Of a stretch of 64,000 bases of DNA, positions 23,728-32,211 are shown one piece after another; the first letter of the stretch is position 1, and each line of letters opens with the position of its first letter. The stretch is taken from positions 49,743 through 113,742 of the forward strand of contig JAJYLW010000005.1 of assembly GCA_021787475.1 (NCBI GenBank), written 5' to 3'. The position numbers and the translations under genes are program-made. A model generated the notes under the pieces. The model was not told where the DNA came from. It searched no databases and saw only the letters and a program-made list of their open reading frames with translations. The DNA comes from Actinomycetes bacterium. GTDB lineage: Bacteria; Actinomycetota; Thermoleophilia; BMS3ABIN01.

Positions 23728-23803
23728 ACAATGAGCTTGCAAATAACCTGCAAATAAATAGTATTGTGTCCCCGAGTAACCCCCCGAGTAACCCCGAGTA
23801 ATG
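23638..23803. repeat. REP-like element: perfect 30-bp inverted repeat with flanking tandem repeats
   Basis: The arms 23681-23710 and 23747-23776 are perfect reverse complements over 30 bases and contain GGGGACACAATACTATTT; the loop is 36 bases. The left flank holds about four copies of an ACTCTCGGG word and the right flank three of CCCGAGTAA. GGGGACA...TGTCCCC palindromes of this kind are typical of REP elements moved by TnpA-REP (RAYT) transposases; no such gene is in the window. Confidence 0.75.
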
Positions 23804-23917
23804 GTTTGCAACTTGCCAGGGTTGGTTAGATACTGATGCCGCTCAGCACTTGCGTTACCGCGGCTGAAGTAGGGGGCAGGGCGCCGATTCAATAATTTCA
23901 GAAGCAAGGAGAAGGGA

Positions 23918-24949
23918 ATGACTAATTTCAGCATCAACCTTGGCGAGCCGGCGCTTGGGTGCAAGTACGGCGAGAATGGTTACCAGACGCCGGCAGCGCT
24001 GTACAGCGGCGGCTCCGATGACCCGCTCGCTCTGGACCGGTTTCAGGTAATTCAGGGGACTGCCCCCAGCTATAACAACCTCTGCGACCTAGACCGGCTG
24101 CTGCAGACTGCCACCCACATCGCTGCCGGCTTCAATGTCAACAGCGGCGCTGTTCCGCTGATCGTGGTTGCCTGCAAGCATGGCAACCCCTGCGGCGCCG
24201 CGGTCGGAAATGATCCCCTGCTGGCGGCCCGGCTGGCGCTGGAAGGCGATCTGCGGGCCGTCTTCGGCGGCCTAGTTCTGCTCAGCTTTCCTGTGGATGA
24301 GGAGGTTGCCGACATCCTGATGACCCACAAGATGGACGGTGGCCGCCGCCTGCTGGACGGCATCATCGCGCCCGGGTTTTCCGAGGACGCCATGGAAATG
24401 CTCAAGCGCAAGGGCAACAAATGCCGCCTGTTGATCAACCCGGCACTTGGCAGGATGGACCGCGGCTCGCTGGACGGGGCGCAGCGGATCCGTTACGTGC
24501 GTGGCGGCTTTCTGGCGCAGCCCAATTATACTTTTGTCCCCAATCTTGACAAGGTGAAGCGTCTGGGCAGCGCCACTCCGGCCCAGCTTGATGACATGAT
24601 TCTGGCCTGGGCCATCGGCTCCACTTCCAATAGCAACACTGTGACCCTGGTGCGCGGCGGCATGCTGATCGGCAACGGCGTCGGCCAGCAGGACCGCGTT
24701 GGCGGCTGCAGGCTGGCTGTGCTGCGGGCCCGGGACGCCGGCCACAACACCGCGGGCGCCGTTGCCTACAGCGACAGCTTTTTCCCGTTTGCCGACGGGC
24801 CCGCCGAGCTGGCCGGCGCCGGAGTTGTGGCGGTCCTGGCCACCAGCGGCTCCGTCCGGGACGAGGAAGTAAAGGATTATTGCCGCAAGCACGGGATGAC
24901 ACTATTCCTTTACCCGGATGCCGAGGGGCGGGGGTTTTTCGGGCATTAG
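23918..24949 (+). CDS. Stand-alone AICAR transformylase-like (PurH C-terminal) domain protein
   Basis: A 343-residue protein matching the AICAR formyltransferase half of PurH: KYGENGYQTPAALY near residue 16, QGTAPSYNNLCDLD, CKHGNPCGAA, and SNSNTVTLVRGG. The IMP cyclohydrolase domain of bifunctional PurH is absent. It may perform the formyl transfer step of purine synthesis with a separate cyclohydrolase, or may have another role. GGAGAAGGG precedes ATG 23918. Confidence 0.88.
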   Translation: MTNFSINLGEPALGCKYGENGYQTPAALYSGGSDDPLALDRFQVIQGTAPSYNNLCDLDRLLQTATHIAAGFNVNSGAVPLIVVACKHGNPCGAAVGNDPLLAARLALEGDLRAVFGGLVLLSFPVDEEVADILMTHKMDGGRRLLDGIIAPGFSEDAMEMLKRKGNKCRLLINPALGRMDRGSLDGAQRIRYVRGGFLAQPNYTFVPNLDKVKRLGSATPAQLDDMILAWAIGSTSNSNTVTLVRGGMLIGNGVGQQDRVGGCRLAVLRARDAGHNTAGAVAYSDSFFPFADGPAELAGAGVVAVLATSGSVRDEEVKDYCRKHGMTLFLYPDAEGRGFFGH

Positions 24950-24959
24950 CCGACCTGGG

Positions 24960-25044
24960 GACGTTTCACGTTTAATGTTTAACGTGAAAAAACTATCCCC
25001 TCAAATCCGTGAAACGTTTAACATGAAACGTTAAACGTCAAACG
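24960..25044. repeat. CACGTTTAACGTTTCACG-type degenerate repeat tract
   Basis: Short words ACGTTTCACG, GTTTAACGTG and GTGAAACG are repeated in both orientations. Similar tracts are at 54942-54961, 60060-60102, 60130-60153 and 61501-61541, all between genes. Confidence 0.6.
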
Positions 25045-25200
25045 CTTGCCGTGCCCTGCCGCAAATGCGAGTATAGCTTCTCTGGTTTGAGATCATCAAA
25101 ACAGGAAAGAAAAGCCGGCCTTTACACCTTTTTTTGTTTCATTCCGAAATTATTACTTGACTTATTTCATTAACTATAAGCAAATGAAATCGTCGCGGCA

Positions 25201-25228
25201 TTGACAATTGACAGAAAAAGAGTAAAAT
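25201..25228 (+). promoter_or_regulatory. Consensus sigma-70-type promoter for the rhodanese gene
   Basis: TTGACA (25201-25206), a 16-base spacer and TAAAAT (25223-25228). The -35 box is a perfect match and the -10 box matches in five of six bases. It lies about 120 bases upstream of the exported rhodanese gene, which may be co-transcribed with the RiPP-like gene behind it. Confidence 0.65.
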
Positions 25229-25350
25229 CATCATTTCAATAATCTATCGGATTGGATTATTGGTCTTTTTGCCGGCAAGAGAAAGGAGTCATAAAATAGC
25301 TCACCGCCAGGGGGACAGCAGAATCTAGTTTGAAATCTAGTTTGAAAGGG

Positions 25351-26892
25351 ATGGGGAATTTGGGTAAACATCTAAGACTGACATGCCTTGTCATGTTCGC
25401 GTTAAGTCTGGTGATCGGGCTGAGCCTGGTCGCCAGCGGCTCAGCGGCGCCGCCGCCGGGCGACGGGCAGTTCGGGATTATTGCAGACGCCACCAATGCA
25501 TATCTGAGCCTCGCTCCCACGATTCCTGTAAATGTCGCGGGCACCAATTACATGGACACGCAAACGCTAATGGCGTTGCTCGATGACAACGGCGACGGCA
25601 CAATCGGCCCCGGCGATAATCCTGCCAACGACCCCCTCGTCATTGACGTGCGGGCTGCGGACGCTTATACCGGGACGAACACAACCGGCATGGGCGCCGG
25701 TCACATCCCGGGGGCAATTCCGATTACAACGTACACATACAAGGACATCGTCAAGCCGGCCAATCTGTTGTATATCAGGCAGCAACTGGCGCTGCACGCA
25801 AACAAGACTATCGTGCTTGCCTGCTATAGCGGCCATACGGACAAAATGGCAGAGATGGCGCTGGGCGCGGTGGCGGAGGCCGGGTATTTTGGCACTCCCG
25901 CGCCAACGATCACGGCGCTGAAGTGGGGCAACCTCGGCTGGAACTCGGCGGCCGAGCCAGGCGTGCTTGCCGAGGTAACTTCCGGCTCAAAGGACATCTA
26001 CGTTCACACGTACGGCATCGAGACCACGCCGCATCCGCTACCGGCGCCGGGCGCGTATCCGCTAATCAACAACACCACTTCGACGGAGCCGGCGGAGATC
26101 ACCAGGGTTGCCGATGATCTGTCCGAGTACGCATCCAACCCGCCGTTCATCTTTCCGGGAACGGCAACGGGCCAGATCAATGACACCAACATCGGCAATT
26201 ACACCGTAGTCGATGTCAGAAGCTCTGCTGATTACGCTGCCGGTCACATTACCGGCGCCGTCAACATTCCTTACCAGCAACTCTTCGCCAAGGATCCCGG
26301 CGGCAATTACACCAACCTGCTGTCGATCGACACCAGCAAGCCCGTGATCGTCTACGCCAACGGCCAGCAGGAATCCAATGCCGCAGTTATTGGCTTAAAC
26401 GCGCTGGGAATACGCAACGCCAGCGCTCCCACCAAGGGCCTCAGGTACGGATTGGCGGCATGGAACTATAACTATGGAATGATGTTTCAAACAGCCGAGG
26501 AGCATAACTATCCGATAGTTACCGGCTCTGCTCCCGGTGGGCTGACGTACTCGGCCACGTGCGCGGGCGGAAAGCCCGGCCTGAGCCTTGGCGCTCCCCA
26601 TGTGTATTGGGCATCGCTTTCCGATTATAGCGCCGGCCTGCTGTCGGTTGACTGGACCATCGGCAATACCGGCAACGGCATGGCCTATGACATTGACATA
26701 TCCAGCAGCAACAATAACAACGGCGTCACGCCGGCGACGACGCTCCCGCTGACGGTGGCAAACGTCATGTCGCCGGGTGGCTCGGCTACCGTGACGCTTA
26801 AGTACAATGTCCCTGCCGGCGTCACCTGGTTCCACACCGCCATGGCGGGCACCGCGACGGATGTCTGCGGCAGCTCCTACTCATTGCCATAG
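25351..26892 (+). CDS. Exported protein with two rhodanese domains and a C-terminal beta domain
   Basis: A signal peptide (LTCLVMFALSLVIGLSLVASGSAA) shows export. The first rhodanese domain has catalytic Cys in VLACYSGHTDKMA. The second (VVDVRSSADYAAGHITGAVNIPY) has YANGQQ in place of the Cys loop, so it is probably non-catalytic. The last 120 residues look like a CARDB/Ig-type adhesion domain with two Cys that could form a disulfide. The start is uncertain between ATG 25351 and TTG 25330. It may handle sulfane sulfur outside the cytoplasm. Confidence 0.85.
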   Translation: MGNLGKHLRLTCLVMFALSLVIGLSLVASGSAAPPPGDGQFGIIADATNAYLSLAPTIPVNVAGTNYMDTQTLMALLDDNGDGTIGPGDNPANDPLVIDVRAADAYTGTNTTGMGAGHIPGAIPITTYTYKDIVKPANLLYIRQQLALHANKTIVLACYSGHTDKMAEMALGAVAEAGYFGTPAPTITALKWGNLGWNSAAEPGVLAEVTSGSKDIYVHTYGIETTPHPLPAPGAYPLINNTTSTEPAEITRVADDLSEYASNPPFIFPGTATGQINDTNIGNYTVVDVRSSADYAAGHITGAVNIPYQQLFAKDPGGNYTNLLSIDTSKPVIVYANGQQESNAAVIGLNALGIRNASAPTKGLRYGLAAWNYNYGMMFQTAEEHNYPIVTGSAPGGLTYSATCAGGKPGLSLGAPHVYWASLSDYSAGLLSVDWTIGNTGNGMAYDIDISSSNNNNGVTPATTLPLTVANVMSPGGSATVTLKYNVPAGVTWFHTAMAGTATDVCGSSYSLP

Positions 26893-26947
26893 AAGGGCAG
26901 AAAAAATGGCAGTGGCAAGCAATATAAAAACCGGCAGGAGGAACGCG

Positions 26948-27076
26948 ATGAAAGGCAAACTGGACGGCCGGGAACCCTACGCAAAGCCGAAGCTGGTCAA
27001 GCATGACAACCTGAAGGCGCTAACCTTCGAGTGCTCAAACTGGTCATGCAGCGTAACGGTTCCCCCGGCTCCGTAG
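26948..27076 (+). CDS. RiPP-like precursor peptide, same leader as 1797-1928
   Basis: A 42-residue peptide; ATG 26948 follows GGAGGAACGCG. Leader segment YAKPKLVKHDNLKALTF aligns without gaps to the first peptide's leader at Tyr, Pro, Leu, Lys, Asn, Thr and Phe, and keeps the lasso-type Tyr-Pro-Leu-Thr spacing. The putative core after TF, ECSNWSCSVTVPPAP, again has one Trp and two Cys but is otherwise different. It follows the exported rhodanese gene by 55 bases and is followed by strong hairpins. No maturation genes are nearby. Confidence 0.6.
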   Translation: MKGKLDGREPYAKPKLVKHDNLKALTFECSNWSCSVTVPPAP

Positions 27077-27124
27077 AGGAAACAATAACTGGCGAAGGGG
27101 CGCAGCATTGAGCGCCCAACAATG

Positions 27125-27153
27125 CAGGGGCGGCGCCGCAGGCGCCGCCCCTG
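27125..27153. terminator. Strong GC hairpin between convergent genes
   Basis: A 13-bp perfect stem CAGGGGCGGCGCC / GGCGCCGCCCCTG with a 3-base loop, just before the DJ-1/PfpI gene's stop. A second hairpin GGGCGC/GCGCCC lies at 27098-27117. No T-run follows, so termination or transcript protection are both possible. Confidence 0.5.
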
Positions 27154-27156
27154 CCC

Positions 27157-27735
27157 CTATGCCACCCGGCGCTGTTTTTCCGCTCCTCCCCAGTACCTTG
27201 CAAACAGGCCGACCATGAGCCGGTTAAAGACAGGCAGATCCCTGGGGTTGCGGCTGCTTATCCAGTTGCGGTCAACGACGCCGTCGCGGTCAAGCCAGCG
27301 GCCGCCGGCGTTGCGGATGTCATCCTTGAGGGTGTAATAGCTGGTCATCGTCCGGCCGCCGGCAAGGCCGGCTGAAACCAGCAGCCAGAGGGCATGGCAG
27401 ATAACCGCAATGGGCTTGTCAAGCTCATCCATCTGGATCACAAACCGGCGCGCTTCCGGCACCATCCGCAGCTTGTCGGCGTTTATAACGCCGCCGGGGA
27501 GCATTACGGCGTCGAAATCTTCAGGATCGGCTTCTGACAGTGTAAGATCAGCCTCAAACGCCTTTGCCTTCCGGTCGTGGTTAAATCCCTGCACCTGCCC
27601 TGAATGGGGCGCAATCAGGAAAGTGACGGCGCCTTCGTTTCTGAGCGCCTCCCGCGGCTCGGTCATCTCGATCTGCTCAAAATCATCCGTCACCAGGATG
27701 GCGATTTTCATCCCTTTGAGTTCCTCATCAGGCAT
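27157..27735 (-). CDS. DJ-1/PfpI-family protein
   Basis: A 192-residue class I glutamine amidotransferase-like protein. The nucleophile-elbow Cys is in AVICHALWLLVSAGL and the acidic residue in LPGGVINADKLR. Members act as deglycases, chaperones or proteases; the activity here cannot be told. A GGAGG site lies before ATG 27735. Confidence 0.9.
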   Translation of the reverse strand: MPDEELKGMKIAILVTDDFEQIEMTEPREALRNEGAVTFLIAPHSGQVQGFNHDRKAKAFEADLTLSEADPEDFDAVMLPGGVINADKLRMVPEARRFVIQMDELDKPIAVICHALWLLVSAGLAGGRTMTSYYTLKDDIRNAGGRWLDRDGVVDRNWISSRNPRDLPVFNRLMVGLFARYWGGAEKQRRVA

Positions 27736-27821
27736 TTAAACCTCCTTGTCTTTTTAACTCCATCTTCAATACGCATGCCCGGTTGAATCCATTTCAAACA
27801 ACTGCCGTCGCCGCTCCGTAA

Positions 27822-28160
27822 TTATCGGCCATCCTTTGCCGCCAGAAGGCTATTGATCTCGGCCCCGATAAGGAATGTCACCGAACTAAGCCAGATCCAG
27901 GTGAGTAGGGCGATGACTGCCCCCAGCGAACCATAGATCCTGTCATAAGAACTGATGTGGTTGACGTAAACGCCGAATGCGACAGTTGACAGTAGCCAGC
28001 CCGCAGTGGCCGGGAGCACGGCGGGCAAAGCCAGGAAAAAACTGTACGCCATCGCCGCTGCCTGTGCCTGGACCCGGTCCCTGCGGATGGCCCCAATCAG
28101 TTCCTTCAGAAGGCGCAGCGCCATTTTGTTATTTCGCCATGTCTTTGGGGTGGTGCTCAT
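27822..28160 (-). CDS. YihY/BrkB-family membrane protein with large internal deletion
   Basis: The 112-residue protein joins the N-terminus of a YihY protein (RDRVQAQAAAMAYSFFLALP) directly to the C-terminal part (WLLSTVAFGVYVNH ... YGSLGAVIALLTWIWLSSVTFLIGAEINSLL). Family members are about 270-300 residues, so some 150 residues with several helices are missing, in frame. It may be a decayed gene kept open by chance. Confidence 0.7.
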   Translation of the reverse strand: MSTTPKTWRNNKMALRLLKELIGAIRRDRVQAQAAAMAYSFFLALPAVLPATAGWLLSTVAFGVYVNHISSYDRIYGSLGAVIALLTWIWLSSVTFLIGAEINSLLAAKDGR

Positions 28161-28345
28161 TGCTAACCGCTCCGCTGCCCTCTTGACCTGCGAAAATAAA
28201 AAATCATGGAGTTAATTACCCATAAACGTCAAATGAAACTTTCCGGTAACCTCGCATCCCTGGTTTCAACGTTTGTTTCACGTAATCCCCAGTTGGGGAA
28301 GTAAAGTCAGCTCTGTTCTTAAAACTTGACCGGGTTCGGACATGC

Positions 28346-29536
28346 ATGCGCATATTGTCAATTAACAGCGGCTCGTCAAGTTTGAAGTACGCCCTGCATG
28401 ATATTGATGCAGGGGAGCGAGGGGCTGCCGTCGAGTCCGGGAATTTGATACACATCGGGGAGGCCGGCAGCGTCTTCCTGTCCCGAGGACATAAGCCTGG
28501 CGCCACAAAGTCGCAGCGGCTGGCGCTGCCGGACCGCCAGGCGGCACTGGATGCGCTGACCCGGCACCTGCGCCGCAGCGGCCTGATGGAAGGCGTTACC
28601 TGCATTGGCCACCGGGTCGTTCATGGCGGCTCTTTATATCTGCGGCCCGAAATTGTCACTTCCGGCCTGATCCGCAACCTGCGCGGGCTGGTCCGGCTGG
28701 CGCCCGAGCACCTGCTCGATGAGATCAGGGCAATTGAATTTTTCGGCCGTGAATTTCCAGGATTGACTCAGGCAGCTTGCTTTGACACGTCTTTTCACTC
28801 ATGCCTGCCCCGGGTGTCGCGAGTTTTTCCGCTGCCAAGAAGCCTGGAGGAGGACGGCATTGTCCGCTATGGATTTCACGGGCTTTCCTGCGAATACGTG
28901 ATGATGCGCCTTCAGGATCAGGGGCAGGCCGACGGCCGCGTTATCATCGCCCATCTTGGCAACGGCTGCAGTATGACTGCGGTCAGAGACGGCCACAGTA
29001 TCGACACGACGATGGGATTTACGCCGGCCGGCGGCCTGATGATGAGCACCCGCTCAGGCGACCTTGACCCGGGCGTTATTTTTTTTCTGCTGCGGGAAAA
29101 GAAACTTGATCCGGAAAAACTGGCCAGGCTGATCAACGAGGGATCCGGGCTGGCCGGAGTTTCGGGTATTTCGGGAGACATGGAAGAGCTGCTCGGGCAA
29201 GATCAGGGAAAAAGCGAAGCCGCAGAAGCCGTATCCCTTTTTTGCTACCTGGCCCGCAAATTCCTGGGAGCGCTTGTTTTCGCGCTGGGCGGCCTCGACA
29301 CTCTGGTTTTTACCGGCGGCATCGGCGAGAAATCGGCGGCGGTGCGGGCCCGTATCTGCGCCGGCCTCGGGTTCATCGGCATTGAGCTGAGCCGGGGACT
29401 GAACAGGAAAAATGCGGACCTGATCTCACCTGCCGGATCGGCCGTCAGCGCCAGGGTCGTCAGGACGGATGAGGAATTGATGATAGCCCGCCACGCCGCC
29501 CGGCTGCTCAAGAACGAGGTAAAAGAAAATGGCTAA
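28346..29536 (+). CDS. ackA: Acetate kinase
   Basis: A 396-residue acetokinase with ILSINSGSSSLKY at the N-terminus, GYRVVHGG-type motif (IGHRVVHGGSLY), AHLGNGCSMTAVRDG and FTGGIGEKSAAVR. It converts acetyl phosphate and ADP to acetate and ATP. It overlaps the phosphoketolase gene by 8 bases, which supplies its acetyl phosphate. Confidence 0.95.
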   Translation: MRILSINSGSSSLKYALHDIDAGERGAAVESGNLIHIGEAGSVFLSRGHKPGATKSQRLALPDRQAALDALTRHLRRSGLMEGVTCIGHRVVHGGSLYLRPEIVTSGLIRNLRGLVRLAPEHLLDEIRAIEFFGREFPGLTQAACFDTSFHSCLPRVSRVFPLPRSLEEDGIVRYGFHGLSCEYVMMRLQDQGQADGRVIIAHLGNGCSMTAVRDGHSIDTTMGFTPAGGLMMSTRSGDLDPGVIFFLLREKKLDPEKLARLINEGSGLAGVSGISGDMEELLGQDQGKSEAAEAVSLFCYLARKFLGALVFALGGLDTLVFTGGIGEKSAAVRARICAGLGFIGIELSRGLNRKNADLISPAGSAVSARVVRTDEELMIARHAARLLKNEVKENG

Positions 29537-31925
29537 TTCCAAAAAAACCGCCGTCCCGGAAAAGGCGCCAATGACAAAGGCGCGCCTCGCTCACATTCAG
29601 AGGTACTGGAGCGCCGCCAATTATTTGGGCGCAGCCCAGCTTTACCTGAAAGACAATCCTCTCCTTAGCCGGCCGCTTAAGCCGGAGCAAATCAAGCCGC
29701 GGCTGCTGGGCCACTGGGGTACTCAGCCGGGCCTGAACTTCATCTACGCGCACCTGAACCGGCTGATCCAGGATAGCGGCGCCTCCGTCCTGCTGGTTGT
29801 CGGCCCCGGACACGGGTCGCCGGCGATCCTTGCCAACCTTTACCTTGAAGGCACGCTCAATTATTTTGATCATGAGCTGACCTTTGATGTTGATGGCTTG
29901 AAGAAGCTGATGCGCCAGTTCTCATGGCCTTACGGCGCCCCCAGCCACCTGTTCCCGGGAACGCCGGGGATGATCCAGGAAGGCGGTGAGCTTGGCTACT
30001 CGCTGGCGCATGCCTATGGCGCCGTGTTTGACAATCCTGGTTTGATCAGCGCCTGCATTGTCGGCGACGGCGAGGCTGAGACGGGTCCGCTGGCCACCGC
30101 CTGGCATTCAAACAAGTACCTTGACCCCGCCAGCTGCGGCGCTGTTTTGCCAATTCTTCACCTGAATGGCTACAAGCTTGGCGGCCCCAGCATGATGGGC
30201 CGGATGAGCGATGATGAGCTTTTTGATCTATTTCACGGTTATGGTTACAGGGTGAGCCTCGTCGGCGGTGATGATCCGGCTGAGATGCACAAGCTGATGT
30301 GGCAGGCGCTTGACCGGGCCCTGAACCAGATCCGGAAGATTCAGGAAACCTCACGCTCGGGTGTGGCCCCGCCCAGGCCCTCCTGGCCGATGATCATCTT
30401 AAGGACGCCCAAGGGTTGGACCGGGCCGAAAGAAATTGACGGCCTGAAAATAGAAGGCAGCTTTCGCTCCCACCAGCTGCCTATCGCTGACCCGGCCGGC
30501 AATCCGGATCATCTTGAAGCGCTGACAAAATGGTTGAAAAGCTACCGGCCTGAGCAACTGTTCGATAAAGTTGGCAAGCCGTTGCCAGCAACAACCGCTA
30601 TCTGTCCCGATCCGGAGTTGAGGATGGGCATGAATGAGCACGCCAACGGCGGCAGCATGCTGGCGCCGCTGAATCTGCCTCCCTGCGAAGATTATGCCGT
30701 AAGGGTCAGCAGCGCTCCCGGGCAGGCGAAGGCTGAGGCTACGCGTGTGCTGTCCAGGTGCCTGCGGGACATATTCCGCTTGAACAGCGACAGCGGCAAC
30801 TTCCGCTTCTTCTGCCCCGACGAGATCACATCCAACCGGATGGAGGTCATTTTCGAGGCCACCGGGCGGGCTTTTGTCTGGCCCACCGACCGAGCCGATG
30901 AGCACCTCGACCGCGGCGGCCGGGTAATGGAGATTCTCAGCGAGCATACCTGCGAGGGCTGGCTGGAAGGTTACCTTCTCACTGGCAGGCATGGTATCTT
31001 CGCTTGTTATGAAGCTTTTATACCAATTGTTGATTCTATGCTCAACCAATACGCCAAGTGGCTGAAAGTCGCGCGGGAGATACCGTGGCGGCAGCCGCTG
31101 GCGGCCCTCAATTATCTTTTGACATCACATGTCTGGCGGCAGGACCATAACGGCTACACGCACCAGGTGCCCAGCTTCATTGACAACGTTGTCAATAAAA
31201 AGAGTTCTGTCGCCAGGATTTACCTGCCGCCCGACGCCAACTGCCTGCTGGCCGTGACGGATCATTGCCTCCGCAGCCGCGATTACGTCAATCTCGTCAT
31301 CGCCTCCAAGCATGCGGCGCCGCAGTGGCTGGGCATGGAATCGGCCAGGGCGCATTGCCAGCGCGGCGCTTCCGAGTGGCGCTGGGCCGGCAGGGGGGCT
31401 GACGATCCGGATGTCATCCTCGCCTGCGCCGGCGACATTCCCACCGAGGAGACCCTGGCGGCCGCCTGGCTGCTGGCCCGCCATTTCCCCGAACTCCGCT
31501 TCCAAGTTGTCAACGTTGTTGACCTGTTCTCGATCATGTCACACCGTGATCATCCGCATGGTCTTGACGATGAGAGTTTCATCAGCCTCTTTGGCGAGGA
31601 CAAACCGGTGATTTTTGCTTTCCATGGTTATCCGCGGGCCGTTCACGAGCTGATCCACCACCGGCCGCAGCCGGGCAGGTTCCATGTGCATGGGTATATC
31701 GAGGAAGGCTCCACAACGACGCCGTTTGATATGCTGGTGCTTAACAAAATGAGCCGCTACCATCTGGCCATTGACGCCGCCACCCGGGCCGAGCGGCTCA
31801 GTTCGCTGGCCGGGGACATCATTGACACGTTTCAGGGCCGCCTGCGGGAGCACGAGTCATACATCCGCGAGCACGACCAGGACATGCCGGAAGTGCGCGA
31901 CTGGAAATGGAGTCAGTCGGCTTGA
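29529..31925 (+). CDS. xfp: Phosphoketolase (xylulose-5-phosphate/fructose-6-phosphate)
   Basis: A 798-residue thiamine-diphosphate enzyme of full family length. Visible motifs are VVGPGHGSPAILANLYLEG, the ThDP-binding GDGEAETGPLATAWHSNKY and HLNGYKLGGPSMMGRM. It splits a ketose phosphate to acetyl phosphate and an aldose phosphate. Coupled to ackA, it makes an ATP-yielding route to acetate without pyruvate. Confidence 0.96.
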   Translation: MANSKKTAVPEKAPMTKARLAHIQRYWSAANYLGAAQLYLKDNPLLSRPLKPEQIKPRLLGHWGTQPGLNFIYAHLNRLIQDSGASVLLVVGPGHGSPAILANLYLEGTLNYFDHELTFDVDGLKKLMRQFSWPYGAPSHLFPGTPGMIQEGGELGYSLAHAYGAVFDNPGLISACIVGDGEAETGPLATAWHSNKYLDPASCGAVLPILHLNGYKLGGPSMMGRMSDDELFDLFHGYGYRVSLVGGDDPAEMHKLMWQALDRALNQIRKIQETSRSGVAPPRPSWPMIILRTPKGWTGPKEIDGLKIEGSFRSHQLPIADPAGNPDHLEALTKWLKSYRPEQLFDKVGKPLPATTAICPDPELRMGMNEHANGGSMLAPLNLPPCEDYAVRVSSAPGQAKAEATRVLSRCLRDIFRLNSDSGNFRFFCPDEITSNRMEVIFEATGRAFVWPTDRADEHLDRGGRVMEILSEHTCEGWLEGYLLTGRHGIFACYEAFIPIVDSMLNQYAKWLKVAREIPWRQPLAALNYLLTSHVWRQDHNGYTHQVPSFIDNVVNKKSSVARIYLPPDANCLLAVTDHCLRSRDYVNLVIASKHAAPQWLGMESARAHCQRGASEWRWAGRGADDPDVILACAGDIPTEETLAAAWLLARHFPELRFQVVNVVDLFSIMSHRDHPHGLDDESFISLFGEDKPVIFAFHGYPRAVHELIHHRPQPGRFHVHGYIEEGSTTTPFDMLVLNKMSRYHLAIDAATRAERLSSLAGDIIDTFQGRLREHESYIREHDQDMPEVRDWKWSQSA

Positions 31926-32211
31926 TCGGTCCGGGACGGCCGGGCTTAGGCAGAGCGAGGCAAGCCCAGGGCGGTCCCCTGAATGAACTGCATGGTCAAA
32001 TATGCTTATGCGATGATATTGAGGCTGAAAGAGACAGGCAAACCGGTGAGCAGGCGGCAAAGCCCGATTTCCTGTAATATGGAGCAAATTTTTTTGAACT
32101 TAACATTTACTGCGAAAAAAATTTACTTTCGGCGTGCAGAATGCAGGATTAGAAGGCTTTAAAAAGATAAGAATATTCAAAGAAATTCAATTAAGTCAAA
32201 ATACATCTTTG

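Larger units (their letters stand above)
24950..25350. other. Intergenic region with CGTTTAACG-type repeats and a promoter
   Basis: Begins with two facing tracts of CACGTTTAACG-like words (24960-24988 and 25008-25044) that could fold into an imperfect hairpin after the AICAR gene. An AT-rich stretch and a consensus promoter at 25201-25228 follow. No gene seen. Confidence 0.5.

Noticed and set aside
23638-23803. Possible CRISPR array because of repeated short words
   Set aside because: The units are 8-11 bases and contiguous, there are no spacers of regular length, and the centre is one large inverted repeat.
32034-32075. Sequence resembling the first domain of a c-di-GMP (GEMM) riboswitch, with GGCAAACC and GCAAAGCC in order and an ACAGG/CCTGT closing stem
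   Set aside because: The middle hairpin is almost absent and the second stem with its tetraloop receptor is missing, so the match is too short to call.
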